From Weissella minor (GTDB lineage: Bacteria; Bacillota; Bacilli; Lactobacillales; Lactobacillaceae): a DNA stretch of 64,000 nucleotides. This document shows positions 42,574 to 52,641 of this stretch, piece after piece (the stretch's first letter is position 1; each line of letters opens with the position of its first letter). The stretch covers positions 219,863-283,862 of the forward strand of contig NZ_JQCD01000024.1 in the NCBI RefSeq assembly GCF_001437425.1, given 5' to 3'. A program made the position numbers and the translations under genes. The notes under the pieces were generated by a model that was given only the letters and a program-made list of their open reading frames with translations, ran no database searches and had not been told where the DNA came from.

Positions 42574-43590
42574 ATGAAAACAATCGCAATTGAAGAACAC
42601 CTTGAAATTAAGGCAATCACTGATGGCATTAATACTGCAGTCGGTACAGCTAGTGCCCCAAAGGTTAATCCTGAAATGCAAACGTACATGAAAAATGAAT
42701 TACCAAGTCCAACTGTGATGCAAGACATCGCAGAAGAACGGTTACCATTTATGGACAAAAATGAGATTGATGTTCAGATTTTATCATTTGGAAATGCATC
42801 ACCGCAAAATTTGGAACCTGAATATGCAATTCCCTTGTCACAACAGGCCAATGATGAATTGGCCAAAATTGTGGCACAACATCCCGGTCGGTTTGCAGCG
42901 TTGGCAGTATTGCCTGTTGGTGATCCAAATGCAGCCGCACAAGAATTAGAACGCGCTGTGACGCAATTGGGATTAAAAGGCGTTCTATTAAAAGGAAATT
43001 ATCAAAATCGGTATTTTGATGATCCTTATTTTAAGCCCATTTTTGCGATGGCCAGTAAATTAGATGTACCAGTCTATTTCCACCCATCATTTGTCCCTGA
43101 GAATATCACGAACCAATATTATAGTCGTGGGGAATGGTCAGATTTAGTATCTGGTATTCTTTCTACCGCGGGCTTTGGTTGGCATATTGATGTTGGGATT
43201 CAAGTTTTACGAATGGTTTTGTCAGGTATTTTTGATGAATATCCTAACTTAAAGCTGATTTCTGGGCATTGGGGTGAGATGATTCCGATGTTCTTGGAAC
43301 GCTTTGATGATGAATTTAATGCTTATGACACGTTAAAGCAACCAGTGTCACATTATTTCCAACAAAACATCTATTTTTCACCGAGTGGTATTCTAACGGA
43401 TGCGCAGATGAAGTTTATGCTTGATGAGGTTGGTGCTGATCATCTGATGTATTCAGTCGATTATCCCTATAAGACACCTGCAAATACCAAAGATTATATG
43501 CAACACCTAAAAGATCAAGCAATTTTGACGACCGAAGAAGCTGAAAAAATTGCGTATCGCAATGCTGAAAACATTTTTCACTTAAATTAA
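42574..43590 (+). CDS. Amidohydrolase-fold (ACMSD-like) decarboxylase or hydrolase
   Basis: The 338-residue protein has the amidohydrolase-2 pattern: E7-x-H9 (IAIEEHLEI) at the N terminus, FHPSF with a His ligand, GHWGEMIPMFLERFD and YSVDYPYK with the Asp ligand. This set is typical of ACMSD and of gamma-resorcylate or related non-oxidative decarboxylases. Likely substrates are aromatic or heterocyclic acids, but none is shown. GGAGG precedes the ATG. It is divergent from a TetR gene and 13 bases ahead of a DUF2316 gene. Confidence 0.83.
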   Translation: MKTIAIEEHLEIKAITDGINTAVGTASAPKVNPEMQTYMKNELPSPTVMQDIAEERLPFMDKNEIDVQILSFGNASPQNLEPEYAIPLSQQANDELAKIVAQHPGRFAALAVLPVGDPNAAAQELERAVTQLGLKGVLLKGNYQNRYFDDPYFKPIFAMASKLDVPVYFHPSFVPENITNQYYSRGEWSDLVSGILSTAGFGWHIDVGIQVLRMVLSGIFDEYPNLKLISGHWGEMIPMFLERFDDEFNAYDTLKQPVSHYFQQNIYFSPSGILTDAQMKFMLDEVGADHLMYSVDYPYKTPANTKDYMQHLKDQAILTTEEAEKIAYRNAENIFHLN

Positions 43591-43603
43591 AGGAGGACAT
43601 ATT

Positions 43604-43915
43604 ATGTCATTAAATGCACAAGAAATGGAAAACACACGTTATGAATTAGCCGAAAACTTCCGCCGGACTGGTTTAACTGAGCAACAAGTAGCGGATGATT
43701 TAGGGATTAGTTTGACAAAATTACAAAATGTGATGACGTTGAATCAACGTTCATTGGAGGATCCTTGGATTCTACGTAATTATTTGCTTGAAAAAGTTGA
43801 AGAGAATGGAGAGATGGTGGTGCCGTTCAGTGCGCTTGCAGGAGATTGGCACCGTCACTGGTTCTTGAACAGCCGTAAAATTGACTCAGGAAAAATGTCA
43901 TCGGGTGATTTCTAA
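43604..43915 (+). CDS. DUF2316 family protein
   Basis: The 103-residue protein matches DUF2316: MSLNAQEMENTRYELAENFRRTGLTEQQVADDLGISLTKLQNVM, then DPWILRNYLLEKVEENG and a basic C terminus. The N-terminal half looks like a helix-turn-helix, so it may bind DNA. It begins 13 bases after the amidohydrolase stop behind AAAGGAGG. Function is unknown. Confidence 0.78.
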   Translation: MSLNAQEMENTRYELAENFRRTGLTEQQVADDLGISLTKLQNVMTLNQRSLEDPWILRNYLLEKVEENGEMVVPFSALAGDWHRHWFLNSRKIDSGKMSSGDF

Positions 43916-43944
43916 GACATTCAACTAAATATAGGTAGTTTATG

Positions 43945-43977
43945 GTCAGTATATCGATTCGATATACTGGCTTTTTG
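43945..43977 (+). terminator. Intrinsic terminator after DUF2316 gene
   Basis: CAGTATATCGA and TCGATATACTG stem, then T5. Confidence 0.88.
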
Positions 43978-44129
43978 TTTGTTCATAAAATCAACACAGA
44001 AAGTTGTTTTTCTCATAAAAAAGAAATTTAAGTAAAAAAACAAGGCGATTTTAAAATTAAATCAAACCTCAAAAAGGCTATGCAATAGTGCTTGTATTGT
44101 TTTTAACCGATTTTTTACTAAAAAAAGAC

Positions 44130-44158
44130 TTGCAATTATGCTCTCATTATTAGAAAAT
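44130..44158 (+). promoter_or_regulatory. Promoter of oppDFBC
   Basis: TTGCAA (44130-44135), 17-base spacer, GAAAAT (44153-44158). No riboswitch is seen in the 280-base gap before oppD. Confidence 0.5.
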
Positions 44159-44194
44159 ACTAATAATTTAATAACGTGGTTAGGAGATACATAT

Positions 44195-45196
44195 ATGGTT
44201 GGTGATGATTTACTAAATGCGAATAAAGTGACCGTTTCTTTTTTAATTGATGGGGAGTGGCAAACGGGGATTTACGATGTGGATCTCGATATTGCCCATG
44301 GTGAGGTTTTAGCCTTAGTGGGTGAATCAGGTTCTGGAAAAAGTACCTTTGCGACTTCAGTGATTGGCTTACATAATCCCAATCAAACAAAAGTAACCGG
44401 TAGTATTACGCTTGATGGCAAAGAGCTGATTGATTTGCCCGATGAAGAACAAAATAAGATTCGTGGAGAAAAAATCGGGATGGTCTTTCAAGACCCACTT
44501 GCAGCTTTAAACCCATTAATGAAGATTGGTCAACAAATTCAAGAAGCTTTAGATATTCACGATGTTTATCAAAAGGATCAATATTATGATCGTGTGATTG
44601 AGCTGTTGAATGATGTCGGCATTGTAAATCCACAACGAACTGCTAATCAATATCCGCATGAACTTTCAGGGGGAATGCGTCAACGTGTCATTATTGCATT
44701 GGCCATTGCGAACGACCCAGATTTAATTATTGCTGATGAACCAACAACTGCTTTGGATACGACCATCCAAGCCCAAATTCTAGATGTTTTGCTTGAAATT
44801 CGTGATCGTAAGGATACCGGAATTTTACTAATCACCCATGATTTAGGGGTGGTTGCGGAAGTCGCTGACTCAGTTGCCGTGATGTATGCGGGACAAATTG
44901 TTGAAAAGGCACCGGTACAAGAATTATTTGAGAATCCACTACATCCCTATACACGTTCGCTATTGCGTTCTAATCCGAAAGCAGAACAAGCGGATGATGA
45001 ACTTTATGTCATTCCAGGAACAGTTCCAGCGCTTTCAGAAATGGATCATCATAAAGATTTGTTTTTGCAACGTGTGCCATGGATGCAAGATCAAGCAGAT
45101 GAGGATATCTCAGATGACTTAGTAGAAGCGAAGCCACAACATTTTGTACGTGGTAATGCATGGAAGACATTCGAATTTCAAGATGAAAAAGGATAA
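44195..45196 (+). CDS. oppD: Oligopeptide ABC transporter ATPase OppD
   Basis: The 333-residue ATPase has Walker [10 protein letters not shown], signature [16 protein letters not shown], Walker [13 protein letters not shown] and the Opp-family C-terminal extension ([16 protein letters not shown]). Start is ATG 44195 behind TAGGAG; the longer frame lacks a site. First gene of oppDFBC-A, which imports oligopeptides that peptidases such as PepX then process. Confidence 0.93.
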   Translation: MVGDDLLNANKVTVSFLIDGEWQTGIYDVDLDIAHGEVLALVGESGSGKSTFATSVIGLHNPNQTKVTGSITLDGKELIDLPDEEQNKIRGEKIGMVFQDPLAALNPLMKIGQQIQEALDIHDVYQKDQYYDRVIELLNDVGIVNPQRTANQYPHELSGGMRQRVIIALAIANDPDLIIADEPTTALDTTIQAQILDVLLEIRDRKDTGILLITHDLGVVAEVADSVAVMYAGQIVEKAPVQELFENPLHPYTRSLLRSNPKAEQADDELYVIPGTVPALSEMDHHKDLFLQRVPWMQDQADEDISDDLVEAKPQHFVRGNAWKTFEFQDEKG

Positions 45197-45202
45197 TGAC
45201 AT

Positions 45203-46153
45203 ATGGCAGATGAAATTTTAAGACTTGAAGGTTTAAAGGTTCACTATCCAATTCGTTCAGGATTTTGGAATCGTGTAACCGATAATGTTAAGGCGGTTGA
45301 TGGTGTTGACCTAAACCTAAAGCAAGGTGAGACCCTTGGATTAGTCGGTGAGTCAGGTTCTGGAAAATCAACTCTTGGTAAAGTGATTGTTGGTTTGGAA
45401 GACATGACTGAAGGCGATTTAATCTATCAAAATGAAGATTTAAATTCAGCGGCTGAACGACGTCGTGTTAAATACAATAAAGATGTACAAATGATTTTCC
45501 AAGATTCATTGTCATCATTGAATCCACGTAAGACAATTTATGAAATTATTGCGGAACCGATTCGTAATTTTGATCCTATGGATCCGGTTGATGAAGATAA
45601 GCGTGTGCGTGAATTATTGGATATCGTGGGCTTGCCGCAACGAACAGTTTTCCAATATCCTTTCCAGTTTTCAGGGGGACAACGTCAACGTATTGGAATT
45701 GCACGTGCATTAGCAACGAACCCACGTTTGATTGTGGCTGATGAACCTGTTTCTGCATTGGACTTATCAGTGCAGGCGCAAGTATTGAACTTTATGAAAA
45801 AAATTCAAAAGGAATTAGGCATTTCATATTTGTTTATTTCCCACGACCTTGGGGTTGTGCGTCACATGACCGACAATATTGCGGTGATGCATCACGGGCG
45901 TTTAGTTGAAAAAGGAACCCGTGAAGACATCTTTGAAAATCCACAACATATTTATACGAAGCGTTTGTTAGCAGCGATTCCATCTGTGAATGTATCGGAA
46001 CGTGCTGAAAATCGCGCACGTCGTAAGCAAATTGAGCAAGAATTTGATGACCGTTTTAATGAATTTTACGATGGCGAAGGGATGCCATTGCCATTAGTTC
46101 AGTTATCAGAGACGCATTATGCCGCCTTGCCAAAGCAAAGTGAAAAGGAGTAA
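45203..46153 (+). CDS. oppF: Oligopeptide ABC transporter ATPase OppF
   Basis: The 316-residue second ATPase has Walker [10 protein letters not shown], signature [16 protein letters not shown], Walker [13 protein letters not shown] and the family tail [16 protein letters not shown]. It pairs with OppD to form the ATPase heterodimer. It starts six bases after oppD. Confidence 0.94.
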   Translation: MADEILRLEGLKVHYPIRSGFWNRVTDNVKAVDGVDLNLKQGETLGLVGESGSGKSTLGKVIVGLEDMTEGDLIYQNEDLNSAAERRRVKYNKDVQMIFQDSLSSLNPRKTIYEIIAEPIRNFDPMDPVDEDKRVRELLDIVGLPQRTVFQYPFQFSGGQRQRIGIARALATNPRLIVADEPVSALDLSVQAQVLNFMKKIQKELGISYLFISHDLGVVRHMTDNIAVMHHGRLVEKGTREDIFENPQHIYTKRLLAAIPSVNVSERAENRARRKQIEQEFDDRFNEFYDGEGMPLPLVQLSETHYAALPKQSEKE

Positions 46154-46158
46154 GAAGT

Positions 46159-47118
46159 ATGTGGAAAGTTATTATTAGAAGATTGTTAATCATGATTCCA
46201 CAACTTTTTATTTTAAGTGTGATGGTCTTTATGTTAGCAAAAATGATGCCAGGTGACCCATTTGGTGGTTTGATTGGTCCAAATACGGATCCTAAGCAAA
46301 TTGAAGCTTTACGAGAAGCTGCTGGATTAAATGATCCTTGGTGGCAACAGTATATCAATTGGATTCAAAATGCCTTCCATGGTGATTTTGGAATGTCATA
46401 CACGATGAAGCAACCCGTAACCACTTTGATTGGTAGCCGTATGGTGAATACTTTCTGGCTTTCATTGTTAGCGATGATTCTGACGTATCTTTTGGCAATT
46501 CCAATGGCCATTTCAGCCGCTCGTCGTGAAGGTTCATGGTGGGACCGGGTGCTATTGATTTATAATTCTGTGACTTTTGGAATTCCAGCCTATGTTGTTT
46601 ACTTACTATTTATTTTCATCTTTGGATTTACACTTGGCTGGTTCCCAACCGGTGGAACAGTTAGTCCAAGTGCGACAGGTTTCTTCCCAGTGTTAATGAG
46701 TAAGATTTATCATATGATTTTGCCAGCCGTTACAATGGCTTTGCTTGGAACAACGGCAATTTTTACATACCTACGTTCCGGAATTTTAGATGAACAAGGG
46801 CAAGATTATGTGAAAACAGCACGTGCTAAAGGGGTAACGGAAAATCGTGTCTTTAGCCGTCATATTTTACGAAATGCTTTGTTGCCAATTGCCGCTAACT
46901 TTGGTTTCGTGATTACTGGTTTACTTGGTGGTGCTATCTTTGCTGAAACAATTTTTGGTTACCCGGGATTGGGTCAATTGTTTATCACTGCAATTACAAG
47001 TCGTGACTATTCAGTCATTACAGCCTTGATTTTATTTAATGGTTTGTTGGCTTTGTTTGGTGCAATGCTATCAGATATTATCATGGCGATTGTTGACCCA
47101 AGAATTCGAATTGAGTAG
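46159..47118 (+). CDS. oppB: Oligopeptide ABC transporter permease OppB
   Basis: The 319-residue permease has six membrane segments. The N-terminal OppB pattern is [37 protein letters not shown]. The EAA loop is [28 protein letters not shown]. It starts five bases after oppF behind AAGGAG. Confidence 0.95.
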   Translation: MWKVIIRRLLIMIPQLFILSVMVFMLAKMMPGDPFGGLIGPNTDPKQIEALREAAGLNDPWWQQYINWIQNAFHGDFGMSYTMKQPVTTLIGSRMVNTFWLSLLAMILTYLLAIPMAISAARREGSWWDRVLLIYNSVTFGIPAYVVYLLFIFIFGFTLGWFPTGGTVSPSATGFFPVLMSKIYHMILPAVTMALLGTTAIFTYLRSGILDEQGQDYVKTARAKGVTENRVFSRHILRNALLPIAANFGFVITGLLGGAIFAETIFGYPGLGQLFITAITSRDYSVITALILFNGLLALFGAMLSDIIMAIVDPRIRIE

Positions 47119-47129
47119 GAGAGAAAACC

Positions 47130-48026
47130 ATGCGAAAAAAGTTAAAAATTAAAGAAAATGTTGGCAATGGTGGTCTTCTCAAACGCACAATGATTCGTGA
47201 ATTTAAAAAGGACAGCCTAGCCCGCTATTCACTGTATACGTTAATTGGTATTTTATTGGTCGTGTTTATTGGCGCATTATTCATTCCGCGCGCAAGTTAT
47301 GTGGATGTGAATATTATTGATCAATACCTAGCTCCCATGACTGATGGCCATATTCTAGGAACGGATAATGGTGGTCATGACATCATTGCCATGCTTTTGG
47401 TCAGTGCACGTAATTCATTAGTTATTGCCTTGGCCGTGACATTTATTACTTTTGTCTTTGGAACTATTTTAGGGACGATTACCGCTTACTATGGTGGAAA
47501 AGTTGATATGATCATTATGCGTATGACTGATTTTATTATGATTTTGCCAGTTTTAATGATCATCATCGTGTTAGTGACGATTGTGCCAAAATATAATGCA
47601 GGAACATTGATTATCTTGATGAGTGCTTTTTATTGGATTGGGACAATGCGTCTGGTTCGTTCACGTGTTTTAACTGAATCACAACGCGATTATGTGAAAG
47701 CATCAAAAACTTCTGGAACGTCTGACATTAAAATCATGTTCCGGGAAATTTTACCTAATATTACGTCATTATTGATTGCGGAAGCGACATTGAGTTTTGC
47801 AGGAAATATTGGCTTAGAGACAGGACTTAGTTTCTTAGGATTTGGCTTGCCAGCTGGAACGCCTTCATTAGGAACAATGATTAATGAAGCAACAAACCCT
47901 GAAACGATGACGGCGATGCCATGGACTTGGGTGCCAGCAGCGATTGTGATTTTGATTGTTGTTTTGTCAATTATCTTCGTGGGGCAAGCCTTGCGTCGTG
48001 TGGCGGACCAACGTCAATCTGTTTAA
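47130..48026 (+). CDS. oppC: Oligopeptide ABC transporter permease OppC
   Basis: The 298-residue permease has a cytoplasmic N-terminal arm, then six membrane segments, HILGTDNGGHDIIAMLL, and the EAA loop YVKASKTSGTSDIKIMFREILPNI. AGGAGAG precedes the ATG. The gap to oppA has an extra promoter, so oppA can be made in excess. Confidence 0.95.
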   Translation: MRKKLKIKENVGNGGLLKRTMIREFKKDSLARYSLYTLIGILLVVFIGALFIPRASYVDVNIIDQYLAPMTDGHILGTDNGGHDIIAMLLVSARNSLVIALAVTFITFVFGTILGTITAYYGGKVDMIIMRMTDFIMILPVLMIIIVLVTIVPKYNAGTLIILMSAFYWIGTMRLVRSRVLTESQRDYVKASKTSGTSDIKIMFREILPNITSLLIAEATLSFAGNIGLETGLSFLGFGLPAGTPSLGTMINEATNPETMTAMPWTWVPAAIVILIVVLSIIFVGQALRRVADQRQSV

Positions 48027-48050
48027 TGAGAAAAAAATTAGAAATAATGC

Positions 48051-48079
48051 TTGCATTATTAGAATTAGATTTGTATAAT
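48051..48079 (+). promoter_or_regulatory. Internal promoter of oppA
   Basis: TTGCAT (48051-48056), 17-base spacer, TATAAT (48074-48079), a near-consensus promoter 41 bases before the oppA start. Confidence 0.8.
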
Positions 48080-48119
48080 AACTTTATTAGATAACTTTAA
48101 TTTTTAAGGAGTAGAACAT

Positions 48120-49907
48120 ATGAGTAAAGGAAAATGGATTGCCGGATTAACGGTAGCCGCTGTTGTACTGGGCGGTGGTGCATATGCTTATCACGCCTCA
48201 CAAAATAATTCAACTGGTTCTGATGGAAAAGTTGGAGATTTGAATATTGCCTATAAAAATGATAAATCAGTTAAAAAGGGTGGCAACTTGAATGTTGCTT
48301 ACGAAACTGACGTACCATTTAAGGCGCAATTCGAGTCAGGTCTATCAGACGACAATACAATGTCAACAATGGCTGGCCCTTCTGGTGGTGCCCTATTTAA
48401 TATTGATAGTGAATTCAATATTAAAAAGGGTGGCCCTGCTGACATTGAATTTGATCGAGATGATAAAACTGCAACGATTACCTTGCGTGATAATCTAAAG
48501 TGGTCTGATGGGAAACCTGTTACAGCTAAAGATTACGAATTTGGCTATGAGATTATTGCAAATCCAGAATACGGGTCATCTCGTTGGTCAGACTCTTTAG
48601 CTAATATTGAAGGTATGGAAGAATATCATAAGGGTAAGGCCAAAGATATTTCTGGAATTACTTTCCCTGATGGTGAAGATGGTAAGAAGATTGTCCTTAA
48701 GTTTAAGGAAAACAAGCCCGGCTTTAAGCATTCTGGAAATGGATATTTCCTTGAATCTGCCTCACCATATCACTATTTGAAGGATGTTGAGCCTAAGAAG
48801 CTAGCGTCTGATCCAAAGACGACGACGAAGCCACTTGTATATGGTGCCTTCAAGCCTGAAAAGGTCGTTTCTGGAGAGTCAATTTACTATACACGTAATG
48901 AACATTATTGGGGTAAGAAGCCAAATCTAGACTCAATTACGTATACAACAGTTGACCCTTCAAAGACGGTTGCTTCATTGAAGTCTGGAAAGTATGATAT
49001 TGTTAACCAACCTGCAGCAAGTATTTATCCACAAGTTAAAAAGCTTGATAACGTTGAGATTACAGGACAACAACAATTGTATATTTCATTATTGAACTTC
49101 AATTTGGGTCATTATGACACAAAGAAGTCTGAAAACGTGCAAGACCGTGATACACCATTACAAGATAAGCGCGTTCGTCAGGCCATTGGATATGCGCGTA
49201 ATGTTGATGCAGTTAATGATAAGTTCAATAATGGTTTGCAAACACGTGCCAACACGTTGATTCCACCAGTATTTAGTGACTATACGGCTAAGGATGTGAA
49301 GGGTTATCCTGAAGATATCGATAAGGCCAACAAGTTGCTTGATGACGCTGGCTGGAAGTGGGATAAGGACCATGAGTTCCGTGAGAAGGACGGTAAGCGT
49401 CTAGAATTGACTTATATGGCACGTCAAAGTGATGGTAATTCAGAAGCCATTGCCAAGAACTACATGCAACAATGGAAGAAAATTGGAGCAGATGTTAAGT
49501 TGTATAAGGGTCGTTTGACTGACTTTAATACGTATGTCCAAATTACAAGCGCTCCTGAATCAGGTGATTGGGATATTACCGATGCAGCTTGGAGCTTGTC
49601 ATCAGACCCATCACAGGTTGATTTGTTTGGTAAGGGTGCTCAATACAACAGTGGTCACTTTACAAGTCCTGAATTAACAAAGAAGTTGAACAAGATTGAT
49701 TCACCTGATATCAAGAATGACAAGGAACGTGCTGAGGCATTCAAGGATTACCAAGAATACATGAATGACGAAGCTTACGTCATCCCAACGTCATTCCGTA
49801 CTGATTACACACCAGTTAACAAGCGTGTTGCTAATTGGACGATGGATTATGGTGAAAGTGAAGGTTGGTCAAAGCTTGGTGTTACTGCTGATAAGGCTGA
49901 AAAGTAA
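48120..49907 (+). CDS. oppA: Oligopeptide-binding protein OppA without lipobox
   Basis: The 595-residue solute-binding protein (SBP_bac_5) catches peptides outside the cell for OppBCDF. Domain features include ATITLRDNLKWSDGKPVTAKDYEFGYE and VRQAIGYARN. The N terminus (MSKGKWIAGLTVAAVVLGGG, then AYAYHASQNN) is a signal/anchor sequence without any Cys, so no lipobox is present, unlike most Gram-positive OppA. It may stay anchored by its helix or be secreted. TAAGGAG precedes the ATG. Confidence 0.92.
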   Translation: MSKGKWIAGLTVAAVVLGGGAYAYHASQNNSTGSDGKVGDLNIAYKNDKSVKKGGNLNVAYETDVPFKAQFESGLSDDNTMSTMAGPSGGALFNIDSEFNIKKGGPADIEFDRDDKTATITLRDNLKWSDGKPVTAKDYEFGYEIIANPEYGSSRWSDSLANIEGMEEYHKGKAKDISGITFPDGEDGKKIVLKFKENKPGFKHSGNGYFLESASPYHYLKDVEPKKLASDPKTTTKPLVYGAFKPEKVVSGESIYYTRNEHYWGKKPNLDSITYTTVDPSKTVASLKSGKYDIVNQPAASIYPQVKKLDNVEITGQQQLYISLLNFNLGHYDTKKSENVQDRDTPLQDKRVRQAIGYARNVDAVNDKFNNGLQTRANTLIPPVFSDYTAKDVKGYPEDIDKANKLLDDAGWKWDKDHEFREKDGKRLELTYMARQSDGNSEAIAKNYMQQWKKIGADVKLYKGRLTDFNTYVQITSAPESGDWDITDAAWSLSSDPSQVDLFGKGAQYNSGHFTSPELTKKLNKIDSPDIKNDKERAEAFKDYQEYMNDEAYVIPTSFRTDYTPVNKRVANWTMDYGESEGWSKLGVTADKAEK

Positions 49908-49970
49908 GCTTAGTACCATGAAAAAAGACATAAATAATGACGCAAACGACTGTGCGATGATTATTTAACT

Positions 49971-50008
49971 AAAACCCGTTTTCGGTTAAGTCCGAAGACG
50001 GGTTTTTG
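49971..50008 (+). terminator. Intrinsic terminator of opp operon
   Basis: AAAACCCGTTTTCGG and CCGAAGACGGGTTTT stem with one mismatch, then T run. Confidence 0.88.
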
Positions 50009-50025
50009 TTGTAAAAATGACAAAT

Positions 50026-50060
50026 AAAAAAAGCAACGCAAGCACGGCGTTGCTTTTTTA
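50026..50060. terminator. Bidirectional terminator
   Basis: AAAAAAAGCAACGC and GCGTTGCTTTTTT around aagcacg; ends pepX on the minus strand. Confidence 0.93.
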
Positions 50061-50062
50061 TT

Positions 50063-52498
50063 TTAGATACGTGTTAATGTCAACTGGCTTTGATCTAATT
50101 GAAGCGTATAGGTAATATCTTGATTACCGCGGATTGTAGTCTCAAAGTCGGTCGCATAGATGACTAGCCCTAATTGATGGCCAGCTGGAATGCGATAGTA
50201 AGTTGGTTGTAAAGTGACATCAAATTGATTAAATTCACCAGGAACTAAGTCATTCACTTGATAGTTATTCTGTTGATTTTGTAAGTTAATATGGCCTTTA
50301 CTAATCATTTTGAATGGTGTGACTTCACTAGCTAAGGTGAATTCAGTCAAATCATCCTTACGCCAGTCAAATGCACCACTCAAAGCATGCTTGGCGAGTA
50401 AGGTAGGTGTAGGATTAAAGCGTTTTGCTGAACCAAAGTCCACCAGTTGGAAGCTCAATAAGCCCACTGAATTGTTAACCGCGACCTTAACTGATACTTG
50501 CGGTGCGCCGTCAAGTACCCAATCGGATTCAAGGGGAGCGGTCTTAAAGGTCAGACGTTTACCTGCCAATGGATTATCTGAACGGTCAGTATCCAATAAA
50601 TCATGGTGCCAGGCTGACAAATGCTGCGTATAATCTTTGAATTGGGCATCAGCTAATTGGTCATTGAATGATTGCTGGGCTTTGGTAACACTGCTTGCTG
50701 ACGACAATTGGTTGTCTGCGGTTAATTGCAAAATTTCTTGCGTATCCGTGTCAGCTTGCCAGTCGTTAGCAGTATGCCAAGTTTCCGGAGTCACATTGTC
50801 TTGAATGACGACATCAGGTAATTGGGTATCAGCGCCATTATCGACATCAAATAATTTATAGCTTAACCATAGATTCATCATATCCGTGAAGTCTAATGAA
50901 CGGAAATTATTGATATAAATATGCTGACCCTGGTGCAAAATTAACTTTTTGGCCACGGGTACAGCTTTGAGCGCCTGCCAAAGATTAAACACATGGCGGG
51001 GCTTAACATTCCAGTCATTAAGGCCATGCACCATCACAATATCGGCCTTAATATTTTTCACGTTGTTAAGATAGTTACGGCCGTCCCAATAAGCTGAGTA
51101 ATCGCCACTTTCACGATCTTGACGTTTTGCAAGTTGCGCGAGGGTTGCGTCAAACATGGCTTTACTGTTTAGATAGTCACCAGCATCCTGACGTCGACTA
51201 AAGACTTCGCCAGCTAAGACGTCCATGTCTTCGCCTTGGAAAGTATCCGGAGCGGCGACCAGGCCACCATCGCGATAATAGTCATACCAGCTTGAAATCG
51301 CGGCTTCTGAAATAATCGTTTTAAGCCCATCGACACCGGTTGTCGCAGCGGCTGTCGCCAAAGTCCCTAGATATGAGCGACCAGTCATGGCAATATGACG
51401 ATTTGACCACCACGCTTTGATTTCAATATTATCAGTTTTATTGGTAAAGGCAGGGCGTTGTCCGTTTAACCATTCAATAATCGCAACGGTGGATGTTGTT
51501 TCATCCGGACCACCAGTGTCCCGGCTACCATCTGAATCACGTGTTCCAATTCCAGAAGCGTAGACCACCGCAAAACCACGACTGAGGAAGTAATCATTAA
51601 GCGTATAGTTTTGTTCTTCGGCGAAATATTCGGAAGCCGTCTCAGCTTGACCGGCTGGGATGCGTGAATCCGGTAAGGTCTCCGTTTCATCGACGGCCGC
51701 AACATCGGCTGCCGTTAGCTGATTTGCTGCTTTCTTTGCCAAAGGAAAATCAACTTGATGGGTTAGCGCATCGCCCCAAGCATCGTTGATGCCTTGATTG
51801 TATGGGCTGGCCGTATACAGGACAGGGGCTTGGTAACCAGCATTGGTGGCAGCGGGACGTAAGATTTCCGCTTTAAGAAGATCGCGATGACCATCATGAT
51901 CCGTATCTAATGGGGCTTCGACATAAACAACTTCACGAATTAAAGTATGCGGGTCAAAGACTGCTTGTGCTTTACCATTGAAGAAAATCGGTGCCTGCGT
52001 TTTTTCATAAAATGGGACAAAATACCCCGTTTGGGTGAGGTAATCTAGATAGTTCTGCCCATTTTTAGTATGAGTGGTTAACAATTGGTACCATGCGTGG
52101 GCAACATCGTTACCGGTTTTGAATTCAGATACATCAAAACTTGGTAAATTTAATGTGGGATAGGCATCTAATGGTGCGTCAAGCGCAAAGTCGGCTGGCT
52201 CTTCAAACTGTAAGAGTTGTAGACTTAAGCGAGCAAAAATGTCTGGGGTCAAAGGGGTTTCATCATGAAAAAAATCATAGAGGGTCTGATTAGGGGTTGC
52301 TAATAATTGTTTAAAGCGATGATCAAGACCACTTTGGGTTGTGGTGAGCGGGGCAAAGGCACGCGCTAATAAATCAACTAACTGTGCTTTTGGCGCATTT
52401 AATTCGGGTGCTGTGCCATCAAGGAAGGCAATCTGTTGTAATTCAAGTAGTTCTTGTTCACGGCTAATGTGAATTTGTCCAAATTGATTATTTTTCAT
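50063..52498 (-). CDS. pepX: Xaa-Pro dipeptidyl-peptidase
   Basis: PepX (EC 3.4.14.11) removes Xaa-Pro dipeptides from the N terminus of peptides, e.g. casein-derived ones. The 811-residue S15 serine peptidase has the nucleophile Ser in GRSYLGT, the Asp in HGLNDWNVKPRH and the His in HQGQHIYIN, with a PepX N-terminal helical domain and a C-terminal jelly roll. I start at 52498 (MKNNQFGQ) as homologues do; GGAG is 11 bases upstream. Facing the opp operon, it fits peptide use. Confidence 0.93.
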   Translation of the reverse strand: MKNNQFGQIHISREQELLELQQIAFLDGTAPELNAPKAQLVDLLARAFAPLTTTQSGLDHRFKQLLATPNQTLYDFFHDETPLTPDIFARLSLQLLQFEEPADFALDAPLDAYPTLNLPSFDVSEFKTGNDVAHAWYQLLTTHTKNGQNYLDYLTQTGYFVPFYEKTQAPIFFNGKAQAVFDPHTLIREVVYVEAPLDTDHDGHRDLLKAEILRPAATNAGYQAPVLYTASPYNQGINDAWGDALTHQVDFPLAKKAANQLTAADVAAVDETETLPDSRIPAGQAETASEYFAEEQNYTLNDYFLSRGFAVVYASGIGTRDSDGSRDTGGPDETTSTVAIIEWLNGQRPAFTNKTDNIEIKAWWSNRHIAMTGRSYLGTLATAAATTGVDGLKTIISEAAISSWYDYYRDGGLVAAPDTFQGEDMDVLAGEVFSRRQDAGDYLNSKAMFDATLAQLAKRQDRESGDYSAYWDGRNYLNNVKNIKADIVMVHGLNDWNVKPRHVFNLWQALKAVPVAKKLILHQGQHIYINNFRSLDFTDMMNLWLSYKLFDVDNGADTQLPDVVIQDNVTPETWHTANDWQADTDTQEILQLTADNQLSSASSVTKAQQSFNDQLADAQFKDYTQHLSAWHHDLLDTDRSDNPLAGKRLTFKTAPLESDWVLDGAPQVSVKVAVNNSVGLLSFQLVDFGSAKRFNPTPTLLAKHALSGAFDWRKDDLTEFTLASEVTPFKMISKGHINLQNQQNNYQVNDLVPGEFNQFDVTLQPTYYRIPAGHQLGLVIYATDFETTIRGNQDITYTLQLDQSQLTLTRI

Positions 52499-52531
52499 AA
52501 AGCTGAGTACTCCATTCATTGAATTAACCTG

Positions 52532-52537
52532 ATTATA
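52532..52537 (-). promoter_or_regulatory. -10 element of pepX
   Basis: Minus-strand TATAAT about 34 bases before the pepX start; -35 unclear. Confidence 0.5.
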
Positions 52538-52591
52538 CGCTTTTTTTTGTTGATGGATGGGGGATAAAACATCTTTTATTGGAAAGTTATG

Positions 52592-52632
52592 AAAAAAAGG
52601 AAGCACTACAATTTTGTAGCACTTCCTTTTTT
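52592..52632. terminator. Terminator before pepX
   Basis: GGAAG-ca-CTAC and GTAG-ca-CTTCC stem with a two-base internal loop, flanked by A7 and T6 so it can work both ways. Confidence 0.75.
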
Positions 52633-52641
52633 ATTTAAAGC

